Position numbers and translations under genes: made by a program. Below, one piece after another: positions 9,285 through 17,731 of a DNA stretch of 64,000 nt. This stretch comes from RUG100 sp050953425 (GTDB taxonomy: Bacteria; Bacillota; Clostridia; Peptostreptococcales; Anaerovoracaceae): NCBI GenBank assembly GCA_050953425.1, contig JBMNMQ010000003.1, forward strand, positions 186,001-250,000. The letters run 5' to 3'. Numbering within the stretch: the first letter of the stretch is position 1; the number at the start of each line of letters is the position of its first letter. The notes beneath the pieces were generated by a model that searched no databases, was not told the origin of the DNA, and saw only the letters and a program-made list of their open reading frames with translations.

Positions 9285-9542
9285 GATCAAAACCACCAGA
9301 TGTGCAAAAGATATGCGGCATTCACGCCGCCCGCCGGGAGACTCGCAGGCCGCTTCGGTGCTGCCCTGACGGGATTGCCGCGGCCGCCGCGGATGCGGCG
9401 CGCGATCGTACGGAATAGCTGCTGGGGAAACGGCCCGGGGATGATACAACCCGGGGAACTGCAAAGCGCGCGGCCGGGCGAGGGTGCCTGAACCGGCTGG
9501 AGGGCGGAAGTTAGCAGGGACCGCAGGGCGCGCGGCCGGGCG
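9285..9542. other. Intergenic segment with a degenerate repeat, no gene seen
   Basis: The gap between the divergent nrdJ and CpXC genes is GC-rich and holds no convincing gene. The string CGCGCGGCCGGGCG occurs twice, within 9465-9485 and 9525-9545, with related flanks, suggesting an old tandem duplication of about 60 nt. Confidence 0.4.
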
Positions 9543-9571
9543 TGGACAGAACGGCGCGGGGACGCTATAAT
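9543..9571 (+). promoter_or_regulatory. Sigma-A type promoter of the CpXC gene
   Basis: TGGACA (9543-9548) and TATAAT (9566-9571) are spaced by 17 nt. The start would be near 9578, followed by GGGAGGAG (about 9590-9597) just before the ATG at 9606. Confidence 0.75.
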
Positions 9572-9605
9572 AGGGGGCGGAATAACCCCGGGAGGAGAAC
9601 GAATT

Positions 9606-10259
9606 ATGTCGAGAAAACACAAAGAAGAAGCCGCCTGCCCGGACTGCGGCGCCGTGCGCCGGGTCACCGTCTGGGACAGCATCAACCTGAGCAAAAATCC
9701 GGAGATGAAGGAGCGCGTGCTCAGCCGCTCCGCCTTCCGTTATCGCTGCCCGGCCTGCGGCAGGGAATCGCTGCTCGATTACGGCTTCCTCTATCACGAC
9801 CCCCGGGCGCGGCTGATGATCTACTACGTCTGCAGCGACGAGGATGAAAAAGAGGCGCACGACATCTTTGCCGGCGAGAGCGATCTGATGGTGCTCAAAG
9901 CGGAGCTGCGCAGGACCTACACCTGCCGCATTGTGCGCACGCAGGAGGATCTGATCGAAAAGATCCGTCTCTTTGACGCCGGCCGCGACGATCGCGTCAT
10001 CGAAGTCTACAAGGCTTTTGCGATGCTGGAAATTCTCGAGGGTGAGCCGGCATCGACGGCCGACCATCTGACCTATCTGTGCGATGACGAGGGCCGGGAA
10101 GCTTTCGCGATCACCGGCGGCGGCCGTCATCTCGGCAACGCCGCTTTTCAGGCCGGCTTCTACGACCAGCTGGCGGCGGCGCTGCGCGATCGTCTGCCGC
10201 GCGGCGAGTACCTGATCGACAACGCCTGGGCGCTGCGGATGATGAAACAGCTGAGCTAG
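9606..10259 (+). CDS. CpXC domain protein
   Basis: A 217-residue soluble protein. The N-terminal half matches the CpXC family: a first cysteine pair in ACPDCGA, the WDSINLSKNPEMKERVLS segment, then a second pair in RCPACGRES, together a zinc-ribbon-like fold (residues about 10-60). The remainder is an alpha/beta domain with no motif I can assign. The biochemical role of CpXC proteins is not established as far as I know. The gene is monocistronic, with its own promoter and a GGAGGAG ribosome site, and faces the convergent ABC exporter operon. Confidence 0.85.
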   Translation: MSRKHKEEAACPDCGAVRRVTVWDSINLSKNPEMKERVLSRSAFRYRCPACGRESLLDYGFLYHDPRARLMIYYVCSDEDEKEAHDIFAGESDLMVLKAELRRTYTCRIVRTQEDLIEKIRLFDAGRDDRVIEVYKAFAMLEILEGEPASTADHLTYLCDDEGREAFAITGGGRHLGNAAFQAGFYDQLAAALRDRLPRGEYLIDNAWALRMMKQLS

Positions 10260-10309
10260 ACCGGAGCGGTGCGGCGGGCGGCCGGCGGCTGTCCTTCCGC
10301 GCTGCAGCG

Positions 10310-10388
10310 TCTGTCCGGTGGGCGCCGGCGGTGCAGTCTGCCCGGTGAGCGCCGGCGGTGCAGTCTGTCCGGTGGGCGCCGGCGGCAC
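10310..10388. repeat. Tandem repeat, 27-nt unit, three copies
   Basis: Three near-identical 27-nt units, each containing GCGCCGGCGG, fill the space between the stop codons of the convergent CpXC and permease genes and abut the permease stop at 10392. The period equals that of the repeats at 6590-6725 and inside the permease gene, though the unit sequences differ. Confidence 0.8.
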
Positions 10389-10391
10389 CGC

Positions 10392-13300
10392 CTATTCGAT
10401 GGATTTCAGCGACTCGGTCATGCTGATCCGCCGCAGACGACGGGACATGACAAGAGCCACGAGCAGGGCGAAGACAAAGGTCACGACGAAGGAGAGCAGA
10501 TAGCCGGACGGCGAGATGCGCACTTCAAAGTAGACGGTGGCCACGTTGATCTGATGCACCACGAAATGCAGCAGCCAGGTGCCCAGCGGCAGGCCGACGA
10601 GCGCGCCGACGGCGGTGAGGAGAAAGTTCTCGCGGAAGACGTAGGACGCCGTCTCGCCGGGGTAAAAGCCGAGCACCTTGATGGTCGCGATCTCGCGGAT
10701 CCGCTCGGTGATGTGGATGCCGGTGAGGTTGTAGAGCACGATGAACGCCAGCGCTCCGGCGCAGAGGATGATCAGCAGAACCACTGCGGTGAGACTGCTC
10801 ATCATCTCGTCGATGCGGTCGAGCATATCGCGGTTCGTGCTGACGGCGGTGACGCGGTCGCACTTTCTCGCTTTGGCGGCCGAAGCGCGCACCGCCGCCG
10901 CGGAAGCATCCGGCAGACGCACCCAGGCGGTCTTCAGCCGCGGCTCCCTGCCAAAGCCGTCGGCATACGTTTCCCTGCTGATGTAAATGTAATCATTGAT
11001 GTAATTGTCGCAGAAGCCGGACACCTTTACCCGCATGCGCCGGCTCCCCTGGGTCAGGGTCACGGTATCGCCGACCCTGACTCCGTAGTGCTCCTGCAGG
11101 CGCTGGCACAGCACCGCGGTGCCGCGGCGCGGAAAGGCGACGGCCCGTTCTTCGCTGTGCAGATCAACAAAGTCGGAGAAGCCGGCGGCCCGGTCGGTCA
11201 CCAGCGTGACGGTGCGCGTTTTGCCGGCGTTGGAAAACTCGACGCTCTCCTGATTGAGAAAGCGCACTTGCGCGCCGGCGCTGCCGCTCTGCACCGAGCG
11301 GCGGAAAGCCTGCTGCCGGGCGGCGCTGCTGTCTCCCGAAAAGGTCACCGTGTAATCGTACTTGTCGATTTCATTATACTGGTAATCGCCGATGCCGGCG
11401 ATCGTGGTGCGGATGCCAAAGCCGGCGACGAGCAGTGCGGTGCAGCCGCTGATGCCGACGATCATCATCAGGAAGCGCTTTTTGTAGCGGAAGATATTGC
11501 GCAGCGAAACCTTCCAGAGAAAGCTGATGTGGTTCCACAGCGGCCGGATGCGTTCGAGGAGGATGCGGCGCCCGGCATGCGGCGCCTTGGGACGCAGCAA
11601 TGCGGCCGGCGCGGAGCGCAGCTCGCCGGCACAGCAGATCCAGGCGGTGCCCACGGTGCACAGCAGGGCGGCGCCGAGCGAGAGCAGGAAGAGCCGCGGG
11701 CTGAAGACGTAGGCGATGCGGTCGGAAAAGTCGTACATCGAACCGTAAGCTTTCCAGATCGCGGCCGGGAACAGCCAGGTACCGAGGAAGTATCCGCTCA
11801 GGGCACCGATGCCGCCGGCGCTGCCGGCGTAAAAGAGGTATTTGCCGAGGATGGCGCGATTGCCGAAGCCGAGCGCCTTGAGCACGCCGATCTGCGCCCG
11901 CTGTTCGTCGATCATGCGCGTCATCGTCGTCATGCAGACCAGTGCGGCGACGAGGAAGAAAAAGAGCGGGAAGACGCGGGCCACGCTGCTGAGGATGCTG
12001 GTGTTGCTTTCGTAGGTGGCATAGCCGGGATTGGCGGCACGGGTCAGCACGTAGGTGCGGCCGGCGGAGATGTCGTCGATGGAGCGCTCGGCCTTGTCCA
12101 GCCTGGCGGCGGCGCGGTCGAGCTTTTTCTCCGCGGCAGCGAATTCGGCCTCGGCCTCGGCTTTGCCGGACTGCCAGGACTGCCGCTGTGCCGCCAGTTC
12201 TTCGCTGCCGCTGCGCAGTTCCCGCAGGCCGTCGCTGATCCGGCTGAGACCGCTGTCGACCTGTGCGCGCTGCCGCTGAAGCTGCCGCCGCTTCCGCTGC
12301 AGCTGCTGTTTCAGTGTGTTCAGCTGTGCGGCACCGTTTTCGCTGTCGCCGCCTGTGCCCGTGCCGCTGCCGGGGTCGCCTGTACCCGTGCCGCTGCCGG
12401 GATCGCCTGTGCCCGTGCCGCTGCCGGGGTCGCCTGTGCCCGTGCCGCTGCCGGAGCCGCCTGTACCCGTGCCGCTGCCGGGATCTCCTGTGCCCGTGCC
12501 GCTGCCGGAGCCGCCGGGCGCAGCAATATCCTGCGCCCCGCCTGCACCGGCGCCGGCGCTTGCCTGTGCGAGCGCCTTTTTGATGCGGTCGATAGAACTG
12601 TCGAGACGCTGGATCCCGGTGTCAAGCTGCCGACGCGCATTCTGCAGCCGGGTCTGCCGGCGCATCAGATCGGCTTTCTGTTCCGCCAGCTGTGCTTCCG
12701 CCTGATCGAGGCGGGCGGCCGCGGCTTCCAGCTTTTCTTCGCTCTGCTGCTTTTCTTTCTCGCAGGCGGCGCGGCTGCGGCGGTATCTGGCTTTCTGTTT
12801 GTTCAGCCGGCTGCGGGCACTGCGGACCAGTTTCTGCCGGCGCGCGGCCGAAGCGGCTTTGGCCGCCTTGCGGATGCCGCGCTTTTGATTGCGAATGTCC
12901 CGGTCGTAGGCATTGCTGAAAGCGGCAGACCCGGTCTCGACCGACACGTACAGTTCGCTGCCGGTGCTGCCGCGAAAGCCGGAGGGTAGGAGGGCAAAGA
13001 AGCCGCTGACGGTGCCGTCTCCGAGGGAGGTGGAACCGCGGTTGTAGTCCAGATAGAGCGGCGAAGCGATGGTTCCGACGACGCGGTAGGAGCGGCGGCG
13101 GAGTCGTTTTTTGGTGCTCTTTTCGTTGTCTGCGGCGAGACGGATGACGTCGCCGACAGCGATGCCGCTGCAGTGGGAATCGACGACGCACTCGCTGCCG
13201 CTGCGCGGCATGCGGCCTTTCTGCAGCAGGGGACGGTTGAGGTGCCGGTTCAGTGTGATCGCCTTGAAAACGCGTTCGCTGCCGGAGCGGTCGGTGATCA

Positions 13301-13571
13301 GCACATCGAGTGTCTTTGAAACTTCGACGTTTTTGACGCCGTCCGCCGCCGCGACGCGCCTGGCGCTGTCGTCATCGTATCCCAGCGTGGAAACCAGCTT
13401 GAAGTCGTAGAGGGACTGCTGCGACACGTAGTCGGCGGCGGTTTTGACCATGCAGCTGCGGGTGACTTTGAGACCGGCAAAAAAGCCGACGCCGAGCGCC
13501 ACGATCGACAGGATCGCGAGATATCTTCCCAGCGATTGGCGGATTTCGCGCAGTGCGGATCGTCTCAGCAT
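10392..13571 (-). CDS. FtsX-family ABC transporter permease with long extracytoplasmic domain
   Basis: Integral membrane subunit of a MacB/FtsX-type exporter. After an N-terminal membrane segment (SLGRYLAILSIVALGVGFFAG, about residues 13-33) comes a large outside domain with a coiled coil rich in Lys, Gln, Arg and Ala (about 220-350) and six copies of a nine-residue Gly/Ser/Thr repeat (about 354-407). Two FtsX membrane cores follow: one near VFPLFFFLVAALVCMTTMTR (about 535) with the IGVLKALGF coupling helix, the second near residue 930 with IATIKVLGF. ATG 13571 lies 5 nt after the ATPase stop; GTG at 13580 would overlap that stop, so translational coupling is likely either way. The substrate is unknown; such exporters commonly move peptides or act on cell-envelope proteins. 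Confidence 0.88.
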   Translation of the reverse strand: MLRRSALREIRQSLGRYLAILSIVALGVGFFAGLKVTRSCMVKTAADYVSQQSLYDFKLVSTLGYDDDSARRVAAADGVKNVEVSKTLDVLITDRSGSERVFKAITLNRHLNRPLLQKGRMPRSGSECVVDSHCSGIAVGDVIRLAADNEKSTKKRLRRRSYRVVGTIASPLYLDYNRGSTSLGDGTVSGFFALLPSGFRGSTGSELYVSVETGSAAFSNAYDRDIRNQKRGIRKAAKAASAARRQKLVRSARSRLNKQKARYRRSRAACEKEKQQSEEKLEAAAARLDQAEAQLAEQKADLMRRQTRLQNARRQLDTGIQRLDSSIDRIKKALAQASAGAGAGGAQDIAAPGGSGSGTGTGDPGSGTGTGGSGSGTGTGDPGSGTGTGDPGSGTGTGDPGSGTGTGGDSENGAAQLNTLKQQLQRKRRQLQRQRAQVDSGLSRISDGLRELRSGSEELAAQRQSWQSGKAEAEAEFAAAEKKLDRAAARLDKAERSIDDISAGRTYVLTRAANPGYATYESNTSILSSVARVFPLFFFLVAALVCMTTMTRMIDEQRAQIGVLKALGFGNRAILGKYLFYAGSAGGIGALSGYFLGTWLFPAAIWKAYGSMYDFSDRIAYVFSPRLFLLSLGAALLCTVGTAWICCAGELRSAPAALLRPKAPHAGRRILLERIRPLWNHISFLWKVSLRNIFRYKKRFLMMIVGISGCTALLVAGFGIRTTIAGIGDYQYNEIDKYDYTVTFSGDSSAARQQAFRRSVQSGSAGAQVRFLNQESVEFSNAGKTRTVTLVTDRAAGFSDFVDLHSEERAVAFPRRGTAVLCQRLQEHYGVRVGDTVTLTQGSRRMRVKVSGFCDNYINDYIYISRETYADGFGREPRLKTAWVRLPDASAAAVRASAAKARKCDRVTAVSTNRDMLDRIDEMMSSLTAVVLLIILCAGALAFIVLYNLTGIHITERIREIATIKVLGFYPGETASYVFRENFLLTAVGALVGLPLGTWLLHFVVHQINVATVYFEVRISPSGYLLSFVVTFVFALLVALVMSRRLRRISMTESLKSIE
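12351..12512 (-). repeat. Coding tandem repeat in the permease, six 27-nt units
   Basis: Six consecutive 27-nt units encode the nine-residue motif GSGTGTGDP or GSGTGTGGP-like variants. They differ at only a few bases, which suggests recent copy-number change by slippage. The encoded segment is a flexible linker placed between two coiled-coil stretches of the extracytoplasmic domain. Confidence 0.9.
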
Positions 13572-13576
13572 CGGAC

Positions 13577-14278
13577 TCACCACTCAATCTCTTCGATCGG
13601 ACGCTGGGCGTCGTTGACGTGTTCGTCGTAGATAGTGCCGTTGCGCATGCGGATGACGCGGTTGGCCATCGCCGTCAGCGCCTGATTGTGGGTGATGATG
13701 AGTATGGTCATGCCGGTGCGGCGGCCGGTGTCCTGCAGCAGTTTGAGGATGGCTTTGCCGGTCTGGTAATCGAGTGCGCCGGTCGGTTCGTCGCAGAGCA
13801 GCAGCTTGGGATTCTTGGCCAGTGCCCGGGCGATGGCGACGCGCTGCTGTTCGCCGCCGGAGAGCTGCGCCGGAAAATTCTGCATGCGGTCGGCCAGTCC
13901 GACTTCGCGCAGAACTTCCGCCGGATCCATCGGATCGCGGCAGATCTGCGTCGCCATGGCGACGTTTTCCAGGGCCGTGAGGTTGGGAATCAGATTGTAG
14001 AACTGAAAGACAAAGCCGATTTCAAAACGGCGGTAAGCCGTCAGCCGGCGCGGCGTGTAGGCGGAAATTTCGCTGCCGTCGAGCGTCACCCGGCCGTCGG
14101 TGAGCGTGTCCATGCCGCCGAGAATATTGAGCAGAGTCGTTTTGCCGGCGCCGCTGGCACCGACGATGACGGCGATTTCACCCTGTTCGACGGTAAAGCT
14201 GGCATCCCGCAGCGCCTCGATTTCGACTTCGCCCGCCTGATAGATTTTGCGTACGTGTTCGGCAGTCAGGTAACTCAT
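13577..14278 (-). CDS. ABC transporter ATP-binding protein (MacB/LolD type)
   Basis: ATPase partner of the permease downstream. Walker A GASGAGKTTLLNILGG, Q-loop region GFVFQFYNLIPNLTALENV, signature LSGGEQQRVAIARAL, Walker B LLLCDEPTGALD and the H-loop IIITHN are all intact in 233 residues, the usual LolD/MacB length. I start it at ATG 14278 (MSYLTAEHVRKIY), with GGAGGG about 9 nt upstream; an extension to 14335 adds 19 residues with no family similarity. ATPase and permease form a two-gene minus-strand operon. Confidence 0.92.
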   Translation of the reverse strand: MSYLTAEHVRKIYQAGEVEIEALRDASFTVEQGEIAVIVGASGAGKTTLLNILGGMDTLTDGRVTLDGSEISAYTPRRLTAYRRFEIGFVFQFYNLIPNLTALENVAMATQICRDPMDPAEVLREVGLADRMQNFPAQLSGGEQQRVAIARALAKNPKLLLCDEPTGALDYQTGKAILKLLQDTGRRTGMTILIITHNQALTAMANRVIRMRNGTIYDEHVNDAQRPIEEIEW

Positions 14279-14450
14279 CTCGCCCGCCCTCCCTCTGTTT
14301 TCATGGTACCATAAACGGCGGCTGAGATCACGCACTTTTCAGAAAATACGCCGCCGCGGATGCGCTCCCGCGGAGGCGCGGATGCGGCGCGGCATTCGGG
14401 CGGACAAAAGGCCGCAGGACCAGGCGGCAGCGATCCGGGCTGCAGAAGGA

Positions 14451-14512
14451 AACGGCATAAAACAGTCAGGCGATGCCGCCTGACCGGGGATGTTTTTTCA
14501 TGCCGTACCGCA
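14451..14512. terminator. Bidirectional hairpin terminator downstream of the patatin gene
   Basis: Perfect stem GTCAGGC/GCCTGAC (14465-14484) is flanked by AAAACA on the left and TGTTTTTT on the right, with outer CGGCAT/ATGCCG arms. On the minus strand it is followed by TGTTTTAT and would end the patatin transcript before the ABC operon; the T-run at 14492-14498 suits the plus strand less well. Confidence 0.6.
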
Positions 14513-14538
14513 GGGATAAGGAGACCGCGCCGTGCGCG

Positions 14539-15417
14539 TTACTCGCCCTGTGCCGGAGAAGCTGCAGTGCCGCGCGCTGTGCTGCCGAGGAAGCCGGCGA
14601 TCTGTTCGGCGGCGATGTAGCCTTCGTAGTAGAGCCGCTGGAGAACGTCGGGATCGCGGGTCAGCAGGCCGATGCCCTCGGTGTTTTCGGGGGCGATGAT
14701 CAGCGCCCTGCCTTCGCGTTCCGCCTCCAGCAGATCGGCGCGCTGCAGGTTGTAGGTCTTGTAGCGGTATTTCAGCGCGTTGGCTGCCTTCGGCCAGTGC
14801 AGCCGCAGCAGGCGGGCGTAGGGCGCATCCCTGCGGGCCCGGCGGATGAAGTCCCGGGAACGGCTGAGGAGAACGACGACCTTGTCGCAGCCGTCCCGCT
14901 GTGCCCGGGCAAGCGGAATCGGATCGCTGAGACCGCCGTCGAAATAACTGCGGCCGTCGTGTTCGTAGGCTTTATCGAGCAGGGGCACGTTGCTGGAGGC
15001 CTTGAGCGGAAAGTAGTCGTTGCGCTGAAAGTCGCTCTTGTCAAAGTAGACCGGCAGACCGCTGTCGGCATCGGTCGCGACGACTTTGAAGGCCGCCGGA
15101 TTGGCCATCATCGCGTCGTAGTCCAGCGGATCCTCGCCGTCCTCGTTGGTCAGGCCGGAGTAGATGTAATCGACGTCAAAGTAGCCCTTCTTGTGCGGTG
15201 CGTTGCGCAGGCTCATATACTCCGGCCGCCCGGCGTAGTCAACGTAAAAGCGCAGATTGCGGCCCACCTGTCCGGCCAGATAGGAGACCAGATTGCCGGC
15301 ACCGGCCGAGACGCCGAGGCAGTAATCGAAATGAATGTCGTTCTTGCAGCACCAGTCGAGTACGCCGGCGCCGAAAGCGCCGCGCAGACCGCCGCCGGTG
15401 TCAATGATTCCGTTCAT
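14539..15417 (-). CDS. Patatin-like phospholipase (RssA/YjjU type)
   Basis: Predicted cytoplasmic serine acyl hydrolase acting on phospholipids or other lipid esters. The catalytic dyad is visible: Ser in the GVSAGAGN elbow (about residue 36) and Asp in FDGGLSDPIP, preceded by the oxyanion loop DTGGGLRGAFGAG. I start at ATG 15417 (MNGIIDTGGG) because AAAGGAGG precedes it; upstream codons show no similarity. Single-gene unit on the minus strand. The physiological substrate cannot be read from sequence. Confidence 0.9.
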   Translation of the reverse strand: MNGIIDTGGGLRGAFGAGVLDWCCKNDIHFDYCLGVSAGAGNLVSYLAGQVGRNLRFYVDYAGRPEYMSLRNAPHKKGYFDVDYIYSGLTNEDGEDPLDYDAMMANPAAFKVVATDADSGLPVYFDKSDFQRNDYFPLKASSNVPLLDKAYEHDGRSYFDGGLSDPIPLARAQRDGCDKVVVLLSRSRDFIRRARRDAPYARLLRLHWPKAANALKYRYKTYNLQRADLLEAEREGRALIIAPENTEGIGLLTRDPDVLQRLYYEGYIAAEQIAGFLGSTARGTAASPAQGE

Positions 15418-15560
15418 GGCGGAGTTCCTCCTTTTACCGCTGAGTCCTCTTTTCAATATCCCTTTTGATTGCTGCGGCCGGCCGTGCCGCGGCGGCGCTT
15501 TCGGCGCCTCCAGCCGTACGGTTCGCCGCGGGAGCGTTCGCTGCGGACCATCCCCTGTTT

Positions 15561-15589
15561 AGTATACTCCGATCGCGCCGCCTTGTCTC
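15561..15589 (-). promoter_or_regulatory. Possible promoter of the patatin gene
   Basis: On the minus strand TATACT (15566-15561) is preceded at 17 nt by GAGACA (15589-15584). The -35 match is weak, so this is tentative; it would give a leader of about 140 nt. Confidence 0.35.
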
Positions 15590-15680
15590 CGACAAATTCG
15601 GGAACCTGTTCAAGGCCGCGCAGGGGCGAGGGCCGCGGCATGCCGCGGGGCGGCCGCATGGCCCGGTTTGTCTGACATTG

Positions 15681-15705
15681 TAACATAGTTTTTAAAACAA
15701 TGTTA
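15681..15705. promoter_or_regulatory. AT-rich 25-bp inverted repeat, operator candidate
   Basis: TAACAT at the left end mirrors ATGTTA at the right, and inside them GTTTT mirrors AAAAC, giving a near-perfect dyad in an otherwise GC-rich region. It lies just upstream of the promoter at 15716-15743 that serves the acyl-CoA synthetase pair, where a lipid-responsive TetR, GntR or MarR regulator would bind. The binding protein is unknown. Confidence 0.55.
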
Positions 15706-15715
15706 TATTTTTATA

Positions 15716-15743
15716 TTTACCATATGATACATTGTGATATAAT
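15716..15743 (+). promoter_or_regulatory. Promoter of the acyl-CoA synthetase operon
   Basis: TTTACC (15716-15721) and TATAAT (15738-15743) are spaced by 16 nt. The start near 15750 implies a leader of about 230 nt, most of which is the GC-rich repeat below. Confidence 0.6.
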
Positions 15744-15754
15744 GCCGTTATCAG

Positions 15755-15915
15755 AAGTTTCGCAAGGGGCCGTCCACAGTTTCGCAAGGGGCCGTCCACG
15801 CCGCCGCATCGGCGTCCGGAGGCCGTGCGAAGAGGCCGCGCCGCTGCAGGACCGCGCCGGCGTCCGGAGGCCGGGCGCAGGACCGTACCGCCGCAGAACC
15901 GCGCCGGCGTCCGAA
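15755..15915. repeat. Leader region made of short GC-rich direct repeats
   Basis: GTTTCGCAAGGGGCCGTCCA occurs twice in tandem, followed by three copies of a unit containing CGGCGTCCG at spacing of roughly 50 nt. No gene is seen between the promoter and the start codon at 15983, so this repeat array would be the 5' untranslated leader of the synthetase operon. Confidence 0.65.
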
Positions 15916-15982
15916 AATATGTGGAAGGGCGGGCCGCCCGGCAGCGCCGTGTTTGACGGGCCGTTCGAAGAAGGGAAGACGC

Positions 15983-17731
15983 ATGAACAGCATAAAATAT
16001 AAAGACGCACTCTACGAACCGCGCAGACTGGATGATCTGCGGGATCTGATCAAGAGCAGCACCCGCATCTGGGGTGACAAGCCGGCGTTCCTGGTCAAGG
16101 ACGATCATAAGGAACCGTTCCGGCCGATCAGCTTCCGCCAGTGGGATCGCACGGTCGACGCGCTCGGCACGGCGCTGATCGACCTCGGACTCAAGGATAA
16201 AAAGATCGCCGTGATCGGCGAGAACAGCTATCAGTGGGTGACGACGTACTTTGCGACGGTCAACGGCACCGGCGTCATCGTTCCCATCGACCGCGAGCTG
16301 AAGCCGCCGGAAATCGCCAATCTGCTCAACCGCGCGCAGGTGTCGGCGCTGGTCATCTCGAAGAAGATGCGCCCGGTCATCGCCGAGGTGCTGCCGCTGC
16401 TCGAGCAGCCGCTGGAATACCTGATCGATATGGCAGCGGCAGAGGACAGCAGCGAGGCGACGTCGTGGAACCGCCTCGTCGAACGGGGCGAGCGGCTTCT
16501 CGATGACGGCGACCGCCGCTTTCTCGATGCACCGATCGACCGCGGCGCCATGTGTTCGCTGCTCTTCACTTCCGGCACCACCGGCCTGGCCAAGGGCGTC
16601 ATGCTCAGTCACCGCAGCATCGCCAGCAATGTCTACAACATGAGCAAGTACGTCAACGTCGACGGCTACGTCGGCCTCTCCGTGCTGCCGATGCACCATA
16701 CCTATGAAATGACCTGTCACGTCTGCACCGGGCTCTTCCAGGGCTTTACGCTGGTCGTCTGCGAGGGGCTCAAGTACATCCTCGCCAATATGCGGGAGGC
16801 GCACGTGACGATCATGCTGGCCGTGCCGCTGATTTACGAGAACATTCACCGCCGGATCATGATCAATGCCAGAAAGCAGGGCAAGCTGCCGCGCCTGCAG
16901 CGTGCCATCGCGCTGTCGAAAAAGCTGCACCTCTACAACCATCCGAAGATCTGCCGCCGCCTCTTTCACGAGATCCACGAACAGACCGGCGGCCATATCG
17001 TCCAGTTTATCGCCGGCGGCGCCGCCATCGACCCGAAAGTCGTCGAGGATTTTGAGGCGATGGGCTTTCCCTTTATCCAGGGCTACGGCATGACCGAATA
17101 TTCGCCGATCATCGCCGTCAACAAGGATCGCTACAGCAAGGCGGACGCGGCCGGACTGCCGATGCCGGAGACCGAGATCAAGATCGTCGATCCCGACGCC
17201 GACGGGATCGGGGAGATCTATTGCAAAGGGGAAAGTACCATGGTAGGATATTACAATAACCCCGAGCAGACCGCGGAGGCGTTTGACGGCGAATGGCTGA
17301 AAACCGGCGATTACGGCAGCTTTGATGAGGACGGCTTTCTCCATGTGGCCGGCCGCAAGAAAAACGTCATCGTCACCAAGAACGGCAAGAACGTTTTCCC
17401 CGAAGAGGTCGAGTATTACCTGCAGCAGAGCGATTTCATCGAAGAGGTGCTGGTGCACGGCGTCGAGGATGATCGCACCGGCGATACCGTCATCAAGGCA
17501 GAGGTCTATCCCAGCTACCACAACATCGAAATGACCGTCGGCGTGCAGGACGAAGAGGGACTGCGGGCGCTGCTCAAGGACGAAATCGACAGGGCCAATG
17601 AACAGATGCCGCTGTACAAGCGCGTGCGCCGCTTTGATATCCGCAAGGAGGAATTCAGCAAGACGACCACGCGCAAGATCAAGCGGTATACCGATGTAAA
17701 TATGGACAAGGGAGAAGGAACGAAATGCTGA
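15983..17731 (+). CDS. Long-chain acyl-CoA synthetase (AMP-forming), first of a pair
   Basis: Activates fatty acids with ATP and CoA through an acyl-adenylate. Motifs of the AMP-binding superfamily are complete: P-loop LLFTSGTTGLAKGVMLSH, YGMTEYSPI, and TGDYGSFDEDGFLHVAGRKK with the hinge, followed by the catalytic Lys region KNGKNVFPEE. The 582-residue length is normal for the FadD/FACS group. ATG 15983 follows GAAGGGAAG; a longer reading from 15953 is less well supported. The second synthetase overlaps its end by 7 nt, so the two are translationally coupled. The substrate chain length is not deducible. Confidence 0.9.
   Translation: MNSIKYKDALYEPRRLDDLRDLIKSSTRIWGDKPAFLVKDDHKEPFRPISFRQWDRTVDALGTALIDLGLKDKKIAVIGENSYQWVTTYFATVNGTGVIVPIDRELKPPEIANLLNRAQVSALVISKKMRPVIAEVLPLLEQPLEYLIDMAAAEDSSEATSWNRLVERGERLLDDGDRRFLDAPIDRGAMCSLLFTSGTTGLAKGVMLSHRSIASNVYNMSKYVNVDGYVGLSVLPMHHTYEMTCHVCTGLFQGFTLVVCEGLKYILANMREAHVTIMLAVPLIYENIHRRIMINARKQGKLPRLQRAIALSKKLHLYNHPKICRRLFHEIHEQTGGHIVQFIAGGAAIDPKVVEDFEAMGFPFIQGYGMTEYSPIIAVNKDRYSKADAAGLPMPETEIKIVDPDADGIGEIYCKGESTMVGYYNNPEQTAEAFDGEWLKTGDYGSFDEDGFLHVAGRKKNVIVTKNGKNVFPEEVEYYLQQSDFIEEVLVHGVEDDRTGDTVIKAEVYPSYHNIEMTVGVQDEEGLRALLKDEIDRANEQMPLYKRVRRFDIRKEEFSKTTTRKIKRYTDVNMDKGEGTKC

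Noticed and set aside
10269..12989. Long plus-strand open frame opposite the ABC permease (906 codons)
   Set aside because: Antisense shadow with repeated Cys/Arg/Ala-rich stretches from the 27-nt repeat; no ribosome site or family signal.
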